In this document: positions 27,232-37,178 of the stretch, piece by piece | Layout of the letters: the number at the start of each line of letters is the position of its first letter | Numbering within the stretch: the stretch's first letter is position 1 | From: Adhaeribacter swui | GTDB taxonomy: Bacteria > Bacteroidota > Bacteroidia > Cytophagales > Hymenobacteraceae | Assembly (NCBI RefSeq): GCF_014217805.1 | Contig: NZ_CP055156.1 | Span: forward strand, 1,736,001-1,800,000 | Direction: 5' to 3' | DNA length: 64,000 nucleotides | Translations under genes and position numbers: made by a program | Notes under the pieces: generated by a model | Databases searched by the model: none | The model's input: only the letters and a program-made list of their open reading frames with translations | What the model was told of the DNA's origin: nothing

Positions 27232-29097
27232 TTACTTTCCTAAGTATACCATTAATATGGATATATCCGCTGGCGAAACGCCACTGATGCGGGAAGCCTG
27301 ACCAATGGTTTCGGGGTTTATTTTTAATAATTTTTCGCGGGCTTCTTTCGAAAGTGCCGGCATATTTTTATAGTCGAGCCGTTCTTTAATAATATAATTC
27401 TCTAGCTCTTCTATGCGGTTTGCCATTTGATGTTCTTTATCGATGTAGCTGGCATATTTTACGGCAATAGAAGCTTGCTCAATGCTTTCGACTAAATATT
27501 TACTCAGATAATTTTGAATAGCCGGCACTGCTTCTGCAATGTGGGCAATATCCACGTTTGGTCTTTTGATCAAATTACCGGCTTTGGCTTTTTCTGTTAT
27601 AGGCGCAGAGTTTAAACGTTGTAAAATTTCGTTTATTTCAGATGGTTCTATTGATTTGTTATTGAGGTAATCAATAACTTCCTGCGTTTCGGTAATTTTG
27701 CGGTTAACCAGATCTAAACGTTCCTGACTGGCTAAACCTAAGTCAAATCCTTTTTTAGTTAAGCGGATATCGGCATTATCCTGGCGTAATAAAATGCGGT
27801 GTTCCGCACGGGAAGTAAACATGCGGTAAGGTTCTTCGGTGCCCTTATTTACCAGGTCATCAATCAAAACGCCAATGTAAGCTTCGGAGCGTTTTAATAT
27901 AAAAGGTTCTTTTTGGTTTATCTTATTATGCGCGTTTATACCGGCCATTAAGCCCTGGCAAGCGGCTTCTTCGTAACCAGTGGTGCCGTTTATCTGGCCA
28001 GCAAAGTATAGGTTCTCTACTAACTTGGTTTCTAAAGTTAAGTTTAGCTGGGTTGGTGGAAAGAAATCGTATTCGATAGCGTAACCGGGGCGGAACATCT
28101 TGGCATTTTCAAAACCCGCAATGGTGCGTAGGGCCTTGTATTGTACGTCTTCGGGTAAAGAACTGGAAAAACCATTTACGTATATTTCTACGGTGCTCCA
28201 ACCTTCGGGCTCTACGAATATCTGGTGCCGGTCTTTATCTGCAAAGCGGTTAATTTTATCTTCAATAGAAGGGCAATAACGTGGACCTAAACCTTGAATC
28301 CGGCCCTGAAACATGGGCGATTTTTCGAAACCAGTTTTTAAAATTTCGTGCGTTGCCGTACTGGTGTAAGTAATATAACAACTGCGTTGTTGCTCTAGCG
28401 GCTTGGTGTTGGTGTACGAAAACTTAGACGGATTTTCGTCGCCTTTTTGTTCTTCCATGCGGGAGTAATCCAGGGAACGACCATCTACCCGGGGTGGGGT
28501 ACCGGTTTTCATACGGCCAGCCTCAAAGCCTAACGAAATCAATTGCTCGGTTATTCCTGTGGCTGCTCTTTCGGCGGCGCGTCCACCACCAAATTGTTTT
28601 TCACCGATATGAATGATTCCATTCAGGAAAGTGCCATTCGTTAAAATAACGGCTTCTGATCTAAACTCAATACCTAAAGCTGTTTTAATACCGGCTGCTT
28701 TACCTCCTTCTACTAAAATGCTAGCCGCCATTTCCTGCCAGAAATCAATGTTAGCAGTTTGCTCCAGGTTTAAGCGCCATTCTTCTGCAAAACGCATGCG
28801 GTCGCTTTGGGCACGGGGGCTCCACATAGCCGGGCCTTTAGATAAGTTCAGCATCCGGAACTGGATCATGGTTTTATCCGTGATGATGCCGCTTTGCCCG
28901 CCTAAGGCATCAATTTCGCGTACTATTTGTCCTTTAGCTACACCACCCATAGCCGGATTGCAGGACATTTGGGCAATAGTATTCATGTTCATAGTTACGA
29001 GCAGGACTTTGGAACCCATGCGGGCAGCAGCAGCGGCGGCTTCGCATCCGGCGTGTCCTGCGCCTACAACTATTACGTCGTATTTTGTGGTGATCAT
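27232..29097 (-). CDS. mnmG: tRNA uridine-5-carboxymethylaminomethyl modification enzyme MnmG (GidA)
   Basis: 621 residues, the full family length. The N-terminal Rossmann motif [19 protein letters not shown] binds [23 protein letters not shown] follows, and the signature [13 protein letters not shown] and [18 protein letters not shown] are present. With MnmE it adds a carboxymethylaminomethyl group to wobble U34 of several tRNAs, using FAD and folate. The C-terminal helical domain ([13 protein letters not shown]) binds MnmE. It stands between ybeY (45 bases upstream) and the methyltransferase gene, whose start abuts its stop. MnmE is not in the window. Confidence 0.97.
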   Translation of the reverse strand: MITTKYDVIVVGAGHAGCEAAAAAARMGSKVLLVTMNMNTIAQMSCNPAMGGVAKGQIVREIDALGGQSGIITDKTMIQFRMLNLSKGPAMWSPRAQSDRMRFAEEWRLNLEQTANIDFWQEMAASILVEGGKAAGIKTALGIEFRSEAVILTNGTFLNGIIHIGEKQFGGGRAAERAATGITEQLISLGFEAGRMKTGTPPRVDGRSLDYSRMEEQKGDENPSKFSYTNTKPLEQQRSCYITYTSTATHEILKTGFEKSPMFQGRIQGLGPRYCPSIEDKINRFADKDRHQIFVEPEGWSTVEIYVNGFSSSLPEDVQYKALRTIAGFENAKMFRPGYAIEYDFFPPTQLNLTLETKLVENLYFAGQINGTTGYEEAACQGLMAGINAHNKINQKEPFILKRSEAYIGVLIDDLVNKGTEEPYRMFTSRAEHRILLRQDNADIRLTKKGFDLGLASQERLDLVNRKITETQEVIDYLNNKSIEPSEINEILQRLNSAPITEKAKAGNLIKRPNVDIAHIAEAVPAIQNYLSKYLVESIEQASIAVKYASYIDKEHQMANRIEELENYIIKERLDYKNMPALSKEAREKLLKINPETIGQASRISGVSPADISILMVYLGK

Positions 29098-29142
29098 AAA
29101 TTTTGATTAGTGTGTTTCACGTGAAACAATGATGAAGGTAGA

Positions 29143-29589
29143 TTAAATTCCGTTTGCTGTAAAATCCCGCAAAGATAACCAGTAATCTTCTTTTTGCCGC
29201 ATTTCAGATTTACTCAAATCTGATTTATCATCGAACCCTATTAAATGCAAAACACCGTGTATGATTACACGGTGCAGTTCTTCTAAAAAAGATACGTTAA
29301 AATTAGTGGCGTTTTCCTTTACCCGGTCGATGCTTATAAATATATCCCCTTCTATCGTATCGTCTTCATCGGAGTTATCGAAGGTAATAATATCGGTAAG
29401 TGTATCGTGATCCAGGTAAGTTACATTTACATCAAGTAAGTAATTATCGGAACAGAATATAAACGTTAAATTTTCTAGTTCAAAGTCGTAGTCTTCTATT
29501 ACCTGGACTATCCATTTTTTAATTTTTTCTTCGTCTGGAACTTGAAACGGGATATCCTCGGCTATAAACTCAATTGGTAAATCAAGCAT
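29143..29589 (-). CDS. ybeY: Endoribonuclease YbeY
   Basis: 148 residues. LDVNVTYLDHDTLTDIITFD at 52-71 and the metal site HGVLHLIGFDD with His111 and His115 identify YbeY. The third zinc ligand, His in E. coli (HxxxHxxxxxH), is at the position of Asp121 here, a substitution I know from other Bacteroidota. It matures the 3' end of 16S rRNA and takes part in ribosome quality control in the cytoplasm. The start overlaps the end of the HATPase gene by 8 bases, so translation is probably coupled. Confidence 0.94.
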   Translation of the reverse strand: MLDLPIEFIAEDIPFQVPDEEKIKKWIVQVIEDYDFELENLTFIFCSDNYLLDVNVTYLDHDTLTDIITFDNSDEDDTIEGDIFISIDRVKENATNFNVSFLEELHRVIIHGVLHLIGFDDKSDLSKSEMRQKEDYWLSLRDFTANGI

Positions 29590-29989
29590 TATTAATGTAA
29601 AAAGTTAATTGAACATTGCGGCCGTCGTTAGTGAATTTAACTTCATCGCATAAATGTTTCATCAGGAAAATACCGCGGCCACCTGGGTTTTCTAAGTTTT
29701 CCGGCGCAGTAGGGTCAGTGAGCGCTTCGGCATCAAAGCCATTGCCTTCGTCCTGCACTTCAAACCGCAGCAAATCGGGTTCTACGTAAAGCGATAAATA
29801 AACATTTTTATCTTTATCAAACTTATTGCCATGCCGGATAGCATTGTTCACAGATTCGGTTACGGCTACCATAATATTGCCGTATATGTCATCTTCGATG
29901 TGAAACTTTTCTTTCGAGTTGTCTATAAAGCTTTCTACTACCCGAATGTTTTCAATGAGAGAAGGAATCTGAATTTTAATTTGATCCAT
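29582..29989 (-). CDS. RsbW/SpoIIAB-like ATP-binding protein (HATPase)
   Basis: 135 residues, a single GHKL/HATPase_c domain without sensor or dimerisation parts. The N box is ESVNNAIRHGNKFD, the G1 box DEGNGFD and the G2 box GRGIFLMKHLCD. Stand-alone domains like this are serine kinases/anti-sigma factors in partner-switching systems, acting on an STAS-domain antagonist. No STAS protein, sigma factor or phosphatase is nearby; instead it is fixed between the DUF4175 gene (33 bases) and ybeY (overlap). Its partner in this phylum is not known to me. Confidence 0.85.
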   Translation of the reverse strand: MDQIKIQIPSLIENIRVVESFIDNSKEKFHIEDDIYGNIMVAVTESVNNAIRHGNKFDKDKNVYLSLYVEPDLLRFEVQDEGNGFDAEALTDPTAPENLENPGGRGIFLMKHLCDEVKFTNDGRNVQLTFYINNA

Positions 29990-30022
29990 AATAGTTTTTT
30001 AATTGCGCTAATATATGCAAAG

Positions 30023-33000
30023 TTATTTACCAATTTTTTGAAAATATTCGTTTACCTCTTTCTTATAATAAGGAGTAAAGGCTGGCGAAATAGTTTTAAG
30101 TAATTCTGTTTGCTTTTCTTTGTTTTTAATATACTTTTCAAACGATGGCGGCACGGCACGGGCTATTTCTTTACCCGATTGTGATTCCCGCTTATTATCC
30201 AGTTCTCTTTCTCTTGCCGACTTCTCAGCTTCTAGCAAACGGGTTAAAATTTCGCGCTGCCGCATGATGGTTTGTTCTGTAAGTCGTTTATTAACGAGAT
30301 CGGTTTCGGTTTGTTCCATCATTTTGTTTAATTTGTCCAGCTTACCGCCGCTACCTTCGCCTCCCTCCTCTTTGGTTCCTTTACCTTCTTTGCCGCCTTG
30401 TTTCTCTAGCTCTTTTAAGGCGTTTCGTAAACGTTGTTGCTCGGCGGCTAATTTAGCTAACTCTTCCGAAAGTGCTTTACCCGACAGATTCCCTTTTTTT
30501 AAATCTTCCATTTTCTGGTTAAGCATTTGCTGCATTTTGCCCATTTCGCCAGAACCTGGCTTAGGTTTACCACCCGGTTTTGGTTTACCTTTGCCTTGCA
30601 TTTTGGCAGCCATGGCCATTTGCTGCTGCATTTGCTTTAAAGCATCGTTCAGCATCAACGCCAAATTATTCACCGATGTCATGGTGAGTTGCTGGTGCAT
30701 GGTTGCTTTTCCTACGTTACGATCTCTAATCTGATTCAAACTTTCCGAAATATTATTGTTCATAGCTCCTACTTCGCGGGTAACGAAAGACTGAATCTGA
30801 AATACTTTCTTGGCTAAGGAGTACAAGCTATCTTCAATAATTTTAGCATCATCTTTTAGCTTTAACTGCTGCTGCCCTAAGGTAATAAACCGGGGGTCAC
30901 TTTGGCTTACACTCCGGAAAGATTTCATGAGTTCTTCCTGGTCGAAAGAAAGTTTAATCAGGTTGTTTAGTATATCGCGCAAATGATCCAGGTTTTGCTG
31001 CGCTTCTTCCATGCTGTTGCTGTCAGCTTCTTGTTCCATTTTCTGAGCCATCTGCTGCATTTTTTCGGCGGCATTTTTCTGCGACTGTGCTGCTTTTTTA
31101 TTTTGCTTTTTATCTAACGATTCCTGACTATTCTGCATTTCCTGCTCAATCTGGTTTTCTTCCTGCTTAGTATCTTCCAGTTGATTTTTGTCTTCCAGTT
31201 CCTGGTTTAGCTTTTCTAAATCATCTAGCTCTTTTTTAACGGCTTCAAATTGTTTTTTTAAATTTTCCTGTTCTTGCTGCAGTTCTTGATTGGGTGCTTT
31301 TTTATCTTCTGTTTTTTCGGAAAGCTGTTCTTGCTCTTTGGCCAACTCATTCAGCTTATCGGTGGCACTTTCGAGTTTTTGTTCGAATTGCAATTGCTTA
31401 AATAATTCTAAAGCCCGTTCCAGTTCTTTTTCTAAATTATTTTCTTTTTGGTCAAGTTTATCTAAAAGTTTTTGTAGCTCGCGCTCATTGGGCATTTGCT
31501 GTTGCAATAGTTTCTCAAGTTCCTCGTATAGTTTTTTGGTTTCTTCGTCGAGTAAATCTTCCATCAGTTTTTGCAACTGCTTTGTTTTCTCGGCTAACTG
31601 CAGGCTTTTCTCATCTACCTTATCTTGTTGTTGGTTTAGCTGATCAAACGATTGCTTCATGGCGTTAATATCGCGCTCAAGTTGTTTCTTTTTCTCAAGC
31701 AAATCTTCCATTTGCTTTTTGTCTTGCCAATTCAGCTCTTTTTTCGTTTTTAGCTTTTCTTCGGATTGCGAAATCTGTTCTTGTAGTTTTTGCGCTTTCT
31801 GAACCGATTTGCTCATTTGGCTCTGCATCGACTTGGCATTAGAAGAAATTTCTTTATTTAACTCGGAGCGCGAAGGTACTTTAAGCGATAATACTTGCGA
31901 GCGGGTGCTTTTAGGTCCCCGGATGCCATCGTTGTCCCAAACCTGTACAAAGTACTCGAGTTGCTGTCCTGGCCCGATACGTAAATTAGCTACGTTCCAG
32001 GGATAGTAATACGATTGGCTATTCTGTTGCGGTTCTAATCGCAATGGTATGGTTTTATAACCTCCCTCTTTGGGGTTATTACCCGTTGTAACCCGGTAGT
32101 GAATGCTTAGCCGCGATAAACCATAATCATCAGCTACGGTACCACCTAAAACCAGATTGTCGTAACCAGCAGAATCCTGAAAGCTTTCCAGCGTAATTTC
32201 GGGTGCCCGGTCCGGAATCGAAGTAATCAAAAAGCTCATTTTATCTTTGTTACCACTGTAGCGATTCTTAAGCCGTACTTCGTATTCCTGCGTGCTGTTA
32301 ATTTTTTTACTTACTGTAAAATTAGTTTCGTCGTGGGTAGCGGCCAGAGTTGAATTTGGATTAGTAAAGGCTAATTCCAATTGTTCGGTAGCCATCGTAG
32401 CAAAATTCCAGGTAACGGTGCTGCCTTCGGGTACGGTAATGCTGCCGGTGTTATTAATTACTTCGGGCTTTTTCGCTAAATATTTGGGATATTGAACTTG
32501 TAAGTTAAAATCTTTAATGTTAGGCCGGGAGAGAACATGAAGTAGGTAACCCTCCGAATAAAAGCCGGAACCAGCCAACTGGAAAGCAACCGGTTTTTGT
32601 AAATTCTGGAAAGTATAAGAAAAAGTATTGTTTTTGTTCCGGGTTAAATTTTGTTCGCGGCCGTTGTATAATACCTTAATTTCGTTCGGTATCGTTTTTC
32701 CTTCGAGCTTGACAATCAGTTCAAAATCTTCGTTGCGGAAGGTCTCCAGCTTTGGGTTTTCCACAATAAATTGGAAGGGAGCTTCGGGGGCATAATACTT
32801 TTTGTAGTTAATAATACGCTCTGTACCCTTCACAAATAGATTAGGGTAAATTATAGTAACAGCTAGCATCAAGCCAACCGGAATTAGCACGTACTTTAAC
32901 AATGGCTTATTTTCCTGAAGTTTTACACTTTCATCAAATTTAAAATTTACCAAATGCTGGCTTTTTTGCTCAATACTAGCTGCAATCAAGTCATTGGTTT

Positions 33001-33364
33001 TACTGAGATCTTTAAGCTGGATGGTGTTTAAAAGTTTGTCTTTGATTTCCGGATAAAAGGTTCCTACTTTCTGGGCGGCTTGCTCATCGGTTAATAAGCG
33101 TTTAAAGTTCGCGAAGGCGCTAAGTGGCGCAAAGATCCAGCGCATAAAAGCGTAGACAACTATTCCTAAAAATGAAAAGAACAAAAACGCCCGGACGTAG
33201 TACGGAAAGTAAAAAAAGTATTCCAACAGGTTATAAACCAGAAAAAAAGTTAAAAGCAATCCCGCTGAAAAAATGCTTCCTTTAATAAGTAAATTAAGGT
33301 AGAATTTTTTCTTGAAGGCCTGCAGATGCTGCAGAACCATATCCATCGTAACATACTGATTCAT
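30023..33364 (-). CDS. DUF4175-family large membrane/coiled-coil protein
   Basis: 1113 residues. Two or three membrane segments lie at about 25-75 and one near 153-175. A beta-rich exposed part (190-500) follows with FRNEDFELIVKLEGKTIPNE and a fibronectin-like stretch. From about 505 the protein is a very long Lys/Glu/Gln-rich coiled coil reaching beyond 900, with a Gly/Lys/Pro-rich break at about 958-980. This is the DUF4175 pattern of Bacteroidota; its role is unknown, with membrane or envelope organisation likely. It heads the HATPase-ybeY-mnmG series. The low-complexity repeats are natural for the coiled coil. Confidence 0.88.
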   Translation of the reverse strand: MNQYVTMDMVLQHLQAFKKKFYLNLLIKGSIFSAGLLLTFFLVYNLLEYFFYFPYYVRAFLFFSFLGIVVYAFMRWIFAPLSAFANFKRLLTDEQAAQKVGTFYPEIKDKLLNTIQLKDLSKTNDLIAASIEQKSQHLVNFKFDESVKLQENKPLLKYVLIPVGLMLAVTIIYPNLFVKGTERIINYKKYYAPEAPFQFIVENPKLETFRNEDFELIVKLEGKTIPNEIKVLYNGREQNLTRNKNNTFSYTFQNLQKPVAFQLAGSGFYSEGYLLHVLSRPNIKDFNLQVQYPKYLAKKPEVINNTGSITVPEGSTVTWNFATMATEQLELAFTNPNSTLAATHDETNFTVSKKINSTQEYEVRLKNRYSGNKDKMSFLITSIPDRAPEITLESFQDSAGYDNLVLGGTVADDYGLSRLSIHYRVTTGNNPKEGGYKTIPLRLEPQQNSQSYYYPWNVANLRIGPGQQLEYFVQVWDNDGIRGPKSTRSQVLSLKVPSRSELNKEISSNAKSMQSQMSKSVQKAQKLQEQISQSEEKLKTKKELNWQDKKQMEDLLEKKKQLERDINAMKQSFDQLNQQQDKVDEKSLQLAEKTKQLQKLMEDLLDEETKKLYEELEKLLQQQMPNERELQKLLDKLDQKENNLEKELERALELFKQLQFEQKLESATDKLNELAKEQEQLSEKTEDKKAPNQELQQEQENLKKQFEAVKKELDDLEKLNQELEDKNQLEDTKQEENQIEQEMQNSQESLDKKQNKKAAQSQKNAAEKMQQMAQKMEQEADSNSMEEAQQNLDHLRDILNNLIKLSFDQEELMKSFRSVSQSDPRFITLGQQQLKLKDDAKIIEDSLYSLAKKVFQIQSFVTREVGAMNNNISESLNQIRDRNVGKATMHQQLTMTSVNNLALMLNDALKQMQQQMAMAAKMQGKGKPKPGGKPKPGSGEMGKMQQMLNQKMEDLKKGNLSGKALSEELAKLAAEQQRLRNALKELEKQGGKEGKGTKEEGGEGSGGKLDKLNKMMEQTETDLVNKRLTEQTIMRQREILTRLLEAEKSARERELDNKRESQSGKEIARAVPPSFEKYIKNKEKQTELLKTISPAFTPYYKKEVNEYFQKIGK

Positions 33365-33536
33365 AACCTACAATAAAATATTCAAGTAATATTAACTAAA
33401 ATATTGATGTTCATGTAATTAGGTGAGCGTATCTAAAGTAATCCGGTTAATGTAAATATAATTTAGAACGGGTTATATGCCTGAAACTTAAGGCTTAAAT
33501 TAAAACGGTAAAGCTGGTTAATACGATATAATCCAA

Positions 33537-34310
33537 TTAAGCTATTTCGTGAGTAAATTCCACTAATACCGGGCAATGATCGGAATGTTTAGCCTCAGAT
33601 AAAATAGCAGCTCGTTTTAAACGGTTCTTGAGCGGTTCAGTAACAATGGCATAATCAATGCGCCAGCCTAAGTTTTTGTTACGGGCGCCGGCTCGGTAAC
33701 TCCACCAGGTGTAATTATGTGGCTCCTGGTTAAAGTGCCGGAACGAATCGATGTACCCATGACTTAAAAATTGCGAGAACCACTCCCGTTCTTCCGGTAG
33801 AAAGCCTGAACTGTTGGCATTAGACTTCGGATTATGGATATCAATGGGCTGGTGACAGATGTTATAATCGCCACAGATAACTAAGTTAGGCAATTGCGCG
33901 CGTAGTTGGTTAATGTATTGTAAGAAATACTCCAGCCACTGCATTTTAAAATCCTGGCGCGTATCGCCGCTCGACCCAGAAGGCATGTACACATTAACCA
34001 CAGAAAAATCATTGAAATCAGCCCGTAAAACTCGGCCTTCGGCATCGTATAATTCATTGCTGCAACCTATGGTTACATTGTTAGGCTTTTGCTTCGAGAA
34101 TATGCCTACACCGCTGTAGCCTTTTTTTACCGCCGGATGAATGTACACGTGATACCCTAAAGATTCGAAAAGCTGTTTGTCAAATTTTTCTTCGTCGCAC
34201 TTTATTTCTTGCAAGCAAATTACATCGGGGTCGGCGGCCTGCAACCATTCTACAAATCCTTTACTTACCGCCGAGCGGATGCCATTTACGTTATAACTAA
34301 TAATTTTCAT
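33537..34310 (-). CDS. xth: Exodeoxyribonuclease III / AP endonuclease
   Basis: 257 residues, the normal length. The EEP fold motifs are all present: MKIISYNVNGIRSA at the start, CLQEIKCDEEKFD (Glu ligand), VVNVYMPSG, CGDYNICH (catalytic Asp-Asn), NLGWRIDYAIV and SDHCPVLVEF with the terminal Asp-His pair. It cuts DNA at abasic sites and removes 3' blocking groups in base-excision repair. The gene immediately upstream, a conserved protein of unknown function, ends at the base before this ATG, so they form an operon with the AhpD-like gene. Confidence 0.95.
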   Translation of the reverse strand: MKIISYNVNGIRSAVSKGFVEWLQAADPDVICLQEIKCDEEKFDKQLFESLGYHVYIHPAVKKGYSGVGIFSKQKPNNVTIGCSNELYDAEGRVLRADFNDFSVVNVYMPSGSSGDTRQDFKMQWLEYFLQYINQLRAQLPNLVICGDYNICHQPIDIHNPKSNANSSGFLPEEREWFSQFLSHGYIDSFRHFNQEPHNYTWWSYRAGARNKNLGWRIDYAIVTEPLKNRLKRAAILSEAKHSDHCPVLVEFTHEIA

Positions 34311-34667
34311 TTAATTTTCCTGATCAAAATATTCCAAAATATGCCATTTCAGCATACGTTCCTGTTCTTTTAAATTAGCCGATGGGATGGTTTTTACGGT
34401 GCGGTAATGGGGCCAACCGTCTTCGTCGCGGTGCGTGAATTCATAGTAATCGGACTGGCTGAATAACTTGCACGTAGCAATGTGCATCAAGTCTTGTTTT
34501 TCTTCTTTGGTAAACTCCCGAGTACCCTGCCCTAATTCCTGAATACCGATTAAAAAAAGAATTCCGTTTAGATGCAGGTTTTTCCCAAATTTCTCCCGCA
34601 GATCCCGCAAGAGCTCTAACCACCGGTTTTCAAAATCGGGGTTGTAATCAATGCGCCTGGTTGCCAT
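34311..34667 (-). CDS. Conserved small protein of unknown function
   Basis: 118 residues, soluble, no signal peptide. Two helical regions (FENRWLELLRDLREKFGKNL; GTREFTKEEKQDLMHIATCK) are followed by an acidic-aromatic part YYEFTHRDEDGWPHY. It appears to be a conserved Bacteroidota protein, but I cannot name a family. Its start overlaps the stop of the AhpD-like gene (TAATG, one base) and its stop abuts the ATG of xth, so it is translationally coupled on both sides, which speaks for a real and functionally linked gene. Confidence 0.75.
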   Translation of the reverse strand: MATRRIDYNPDFENRWLELLRDLREKFGKNLHLNGILFLIGIQELGQGTREFTKEEKQDLMHIATCKLFSQSDYYEFTHRDEDGWPHYRTVKTIPSANLKEQERMLKWHILEYFDQEN

Positions 34668-35008
34668 TAGCTTGTTTTTAATTCTTCCCAGTACTCTACG
34701 GCTCTTCTAAAATGGGGAATAACAATAGAACCCCCAATTAAATTAGCAATGGCAAAAACCTCGTATATTTCTTCGTCTGTTACGCCGCATTCCTGGCATT
34801 TACCTAAGTGGTATTTTACGCAATCGTCGCAGCGCAATACCATCGAGCAGGCTAAGCCCAGCATTTCTTTGGTTTTAACGTCTAAAGCACCTTCCTGGTA
34901 AGCATTCGTATCGAGGTTAAAAAAACGTTTAATAACTTTATTATTGGCCGCCATTATTTTTTCGTTCATGCGGGTCCGGTAATCATTAAATTCCTGTACT
35001 TTATTCAT
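34667..35008 (-). CDS. Carboxymuconolactone decarboxylase-family (AhpD-like) protein
   Basis: 113 residues. The redox motif is CDDCVKYHLGKC: Cys-x2-Cys followed by the conserved His, as in AhpD-type proteins. The opening helix and MLGLACSMVL and VTDEEIYEVFAIANLIGGS blocks fit the CMD fold, which assembles into a hexameric ring. Probable role: peroxidase-type or thiol-disulfide redox chemistry in the cytoplasm. The extra Cys in GKCQECG is seen in several relatives. It is the first gene of an overlapping three-gene unit with a DNA-repair nuclease, which hints at a shared oxidative-damage role. Confidence 0.9.
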   Translation of the reverse strand: MNKVQEFNDYRTRMNEKIMAANNKVIKRFFNLDTNAYQEGALDVKTKEMLGLACSMVLRCDDCVKYHLGKCQECGVTDEEIYEVFAIANLIGGSIVIPHFRRAVEYWEELKTS

Positions 35009-35120
35009 TTTTTAAAAATTTTACGTATGCCTCATTAACAAAGCAACTGCTAATTTCAAGTTAATAAGCAAAAGTGTTTGGTTTATAAAATTACAAAATA
35101 GCGGCGTTTTCTAAACAGAT

Positions 35121-35825
35121 ATGTTAGCTCCAATTAAGAATATATTCGCTGATTTTATCTCTTTGCTATATCCGCAGGCGTGTTTGGCTTGCCAAGAATT
35201 ACTTAAACACGGCGAAAAAGCTATTTGCACTGATTGCCGGATTAATTTACCCTATACGAACAGCCATTTAGCAGCTAACCCGGAGAACGAATTATTGCAA
35301 CGATTTTATAACAAAGTGCCCATTAAGTATGCTTTTGCTTATTTATATTTTACCCGGTCGGGCCGGGTACAAAGGTTATTACACGCTCTAAAATACCAGG
35401 GGCACGAAGAAGTTGGCGAAATATTAGGCAACTGGTACGGGGCCGATTTAAAAGAAAGTAATTACCACCAGCAATTTGATTTAATTACTCCAGTACCCTT
35501 ACATAAACAAAAATTAAAAATACGTGGCTATAATCAATCCGATTCTTTTGCGAAAGGATTAGGGCAAATTTTAGAAGTTTCCTGGCAATCCGATGTTTTA
35601 AAACGTACTGCCAATACCAGCACGCAAACTAAGAAAACGCGTTTAGAACGATGGCAGAATGTAGGCGAGTTGTTTCAGGTAGTTAATCCTGCAACTATTC
35701 AGAATAAACGGATTTTGCTGGTAGACGATGTAATGACAACTGGGGCAACTCTGGAAGCTTGTGCATTAGTGTTATTAGATGCCGGAGCGCAAGAGGTAAG
35801 TGTAGCCGCAATTGCTGCAGCATAA
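35121..35825 (+). CDS. ComF-family phosphoribosyltransferase-like protein
   Basis: 234 residues. An N-terminal zinc-binding part has Cys pairs CLAC and CTDC at about 20-40. The C-terminal half is a type I PRTase fold with the PRPP-binding signature ILLVDDVMTTGATLEA. VPLHKQKLKIRGYNQSD is the ComF-specific stretch. ComF proteins are needed for natural DNA uptake and branch migration in some species, but in most Bacteroidota their role is not proven. It is transcribed alone, divergent from the AhpD-like operon, and ends at a strong terminator shared with the convergent gldJ-like gene. Confidence 0.93.
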   Translation: MLAPIKNIFADFISLLYPQACLACQELLKHGEKAICTDCRINLPYTNSHLAANPENELLQRFYNKVPIKYAFAYLYFTRSGRVQRLLHALKYQGHEEVGEILGNWYGADLKESNYHQQFDLITPVPLHKQKLKIRGYNQSDSFAKGLGQILEVSWQSDVLKRTANTSTQTKKTRLERWQNVGELFQVVNPATIQNKRILLVDDVMTTGATLEACALVLLDAGAQEVSVAAIAAA

Positions 35826-35863
35826 ATTAAAAAAGGCCTGCTGTTTAGCAGGCCTTTTTTAAT
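35826..35863. terminator. Bidirectional terminator, comF and gldJ-like genes
   Basis: A 17-bp arm pair (35826-35842 with 35847-35863) around GGCCTGCT/AGCAGGCC with a 4-base loop and A/T runs on both sides. It lies between two convergent genes. Confidence 0.93.
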
Positions 35864-35877
35864 ATTTTTATAAATTC

Positions 35878-37119
35878 TTATTTATTAGAACCAGTGTTGA
35901 TCATTGCGCAACGGAAACCAATAGTTGCTGTAGCTGAATCTTGCGCCATAAACCGGCGAGTACCCGGCGATAACCAGTAAGCTACGTCTCTCCAGGAGCC
36001 ACCTTTAAATACGCGTACTTCATCGTTTATCAATGACTGGAAACCAGCTACATCGTAATTAGCTGCTGGGTCGCTGATACCGCCACCCCGACGTACCGGG
36101 TTTAAATCTTCTACGTCTTGGAAAGATAATGGGCGGTACACATCTTGTACCCACTCGTTTACGTTACCAGCCATGTTATATAAACCAAAATCGTTAGCTG
36201 GGTAAGCGTAAACCCATTCGGTAATCATAGCGCCATCGTTTAAGGAACCCGCAATACCAGCATAATCACCGCGACCCCGTTTAAAGTTAGCTAAGAACTG
36301 GCCTTGGTGTCTGCCGTAAGGGTTCCGCATTTGGTGGCCATCCCAAGGGTATAACCGTTTGTTTGATTGATTTTCGTCTTCATCTAACTGAGTACCAATC
36401 ATAGCCTGTGCGGCGTATTCCCATTCTGCTTCAGTGGGCAGGCGGTAATTCGGTAAAACTAGGCCCGATTCGATGGATAAAGAACCACCTTCGGCGGGAG
36501 CTTCGGCAGCGGCGCCTTTTTTCTTTTTGCCAAATAACTTAAATCCGCCACCACTACTTGCGCCACCATTACGGGCCATGTTTTCGTTTACTTTGGCGGT
36601 ACGCCACAAGCAATAATCGTTGGCTTGTTCCCAGCTTACGCCAACTACCGGGTAAAACCGGAAACCAGGGTAACGCAGGTAATACTGCTCGTAAGGGTCG
36701 TTAAAAGATAATTCCCGTTGCCAAACCGTGGTATCGGGTAATGCTTTTGTATAAACTTCTTCTGCCGAATCTTTTTTAATGTGTGATAAATATTCTAACC
36801 AGTGAATGTTAGCCACTTCGGTTTCGTCCATAAAGAAGGAGGCCACTGTAACCGTCCGCTCAATGTTATCGCGGGTCATAGCTACGTCTTCTTCCATGGA
36901 ACCTAACGTGGTACGCCCACCTTCAATAAACTTAAGCCCGGGACCTTCGGCCAATGGTTCGTAACTGGCAACCTGAAAACCTTCCTCGGTGTTGTACTCA
37001 ATACCGGTTTTAGCACTAATATCGCCCGGGTTGGTACTGGTTGGATGCCCTTTTTTGTTACAAGCGGTAAGAATAACGGCGCTCGCGGCGGCGTAACCTA
37101 AAAATTTTAACAAATTCAT
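35878..37119 (-). CDS. gldJ: GldJ-like lipoprotein (SUMF1/formylglycine-type fold)
   Basis: 413 residues. The signal peptide ends in a lipobox ILTACN, so it is lipidated. KTGIEYNTEEGFQV, then GPGLKFIEGGRTTLG and VASFFMDETEVANIHWLEYL, follow the pattern of GldJ, whose core is a SUMF1 fold (rest of domain: FYPVVGVSWEQANDYCLWRT, LPTEAEWEYAAQA, AGNVNEWVQDVYRP, FKGGSWRDVAYWLSPGTRRF). GldJ is needed for gliding and for stability of the type IX secretion motor in Flavobacterium. This protein is shorter than the roughly 560 of the flavobacterial one. It follows a PorP/SprF gene by 59 bases, but gldK, L, M and N are not here. Confidence 0.78.
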   Translation of the reverse strand: MNLLKFLGYAAASAVILTACNKKGHPTSTNPGDISAKTGIEYNTEEGFQVASYEPLAEGPGLKFIEGGRTTLGSMEEDVAMTRDNIERTVTVASFFMDETEVANIHWLEYLSHIKKDSAEEVYTKALPDTTVWQRELSFNDPYEQYYLRYPGFRFYPVVGVSWEQANDYCLWRTAKVNENMARNGGASSGGGFKLFGKKKKGAAAEAPAEGGSLSIESGLVLPNYRLPTEAEWEYAAQAMIGTQLDEDENQSNKRLYPWDGHQMRNPYGRHQGQFLANFKRGRGDYAGIAGSLNDGAMITEWVYAYPANDFGLYNMAGNVNEWVQDVYRPLSFQDVEDLNPVRRGGGISDPAANYDVAGFQSLINDEVRVFKGGSWRDVAYWLSPGTRRFMAQDSATATIGFRCAMINTGSNK

Positions 37120-37178
37120 AAAAGTTGTTGGCTCCTAAAAATATTAATTTTCCGAATTTACTGCAATAATAACACTAT

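Noticed and set aside
29831-30103. 90-residue plus-strand frame across the HATPase/DUF4175 junction
   Set aside because: Overlaps two well-supported minus-strand genes and shows no domain.
30120-30734. Long Ser/Leu-rich plus-strand frames opposite the DUF4175 gene (also 31290-31643)
   Set aside because: They are antisense shadows of the Lys/Glu/Gln-rich coiled coil; composition follows from the reverse complement.
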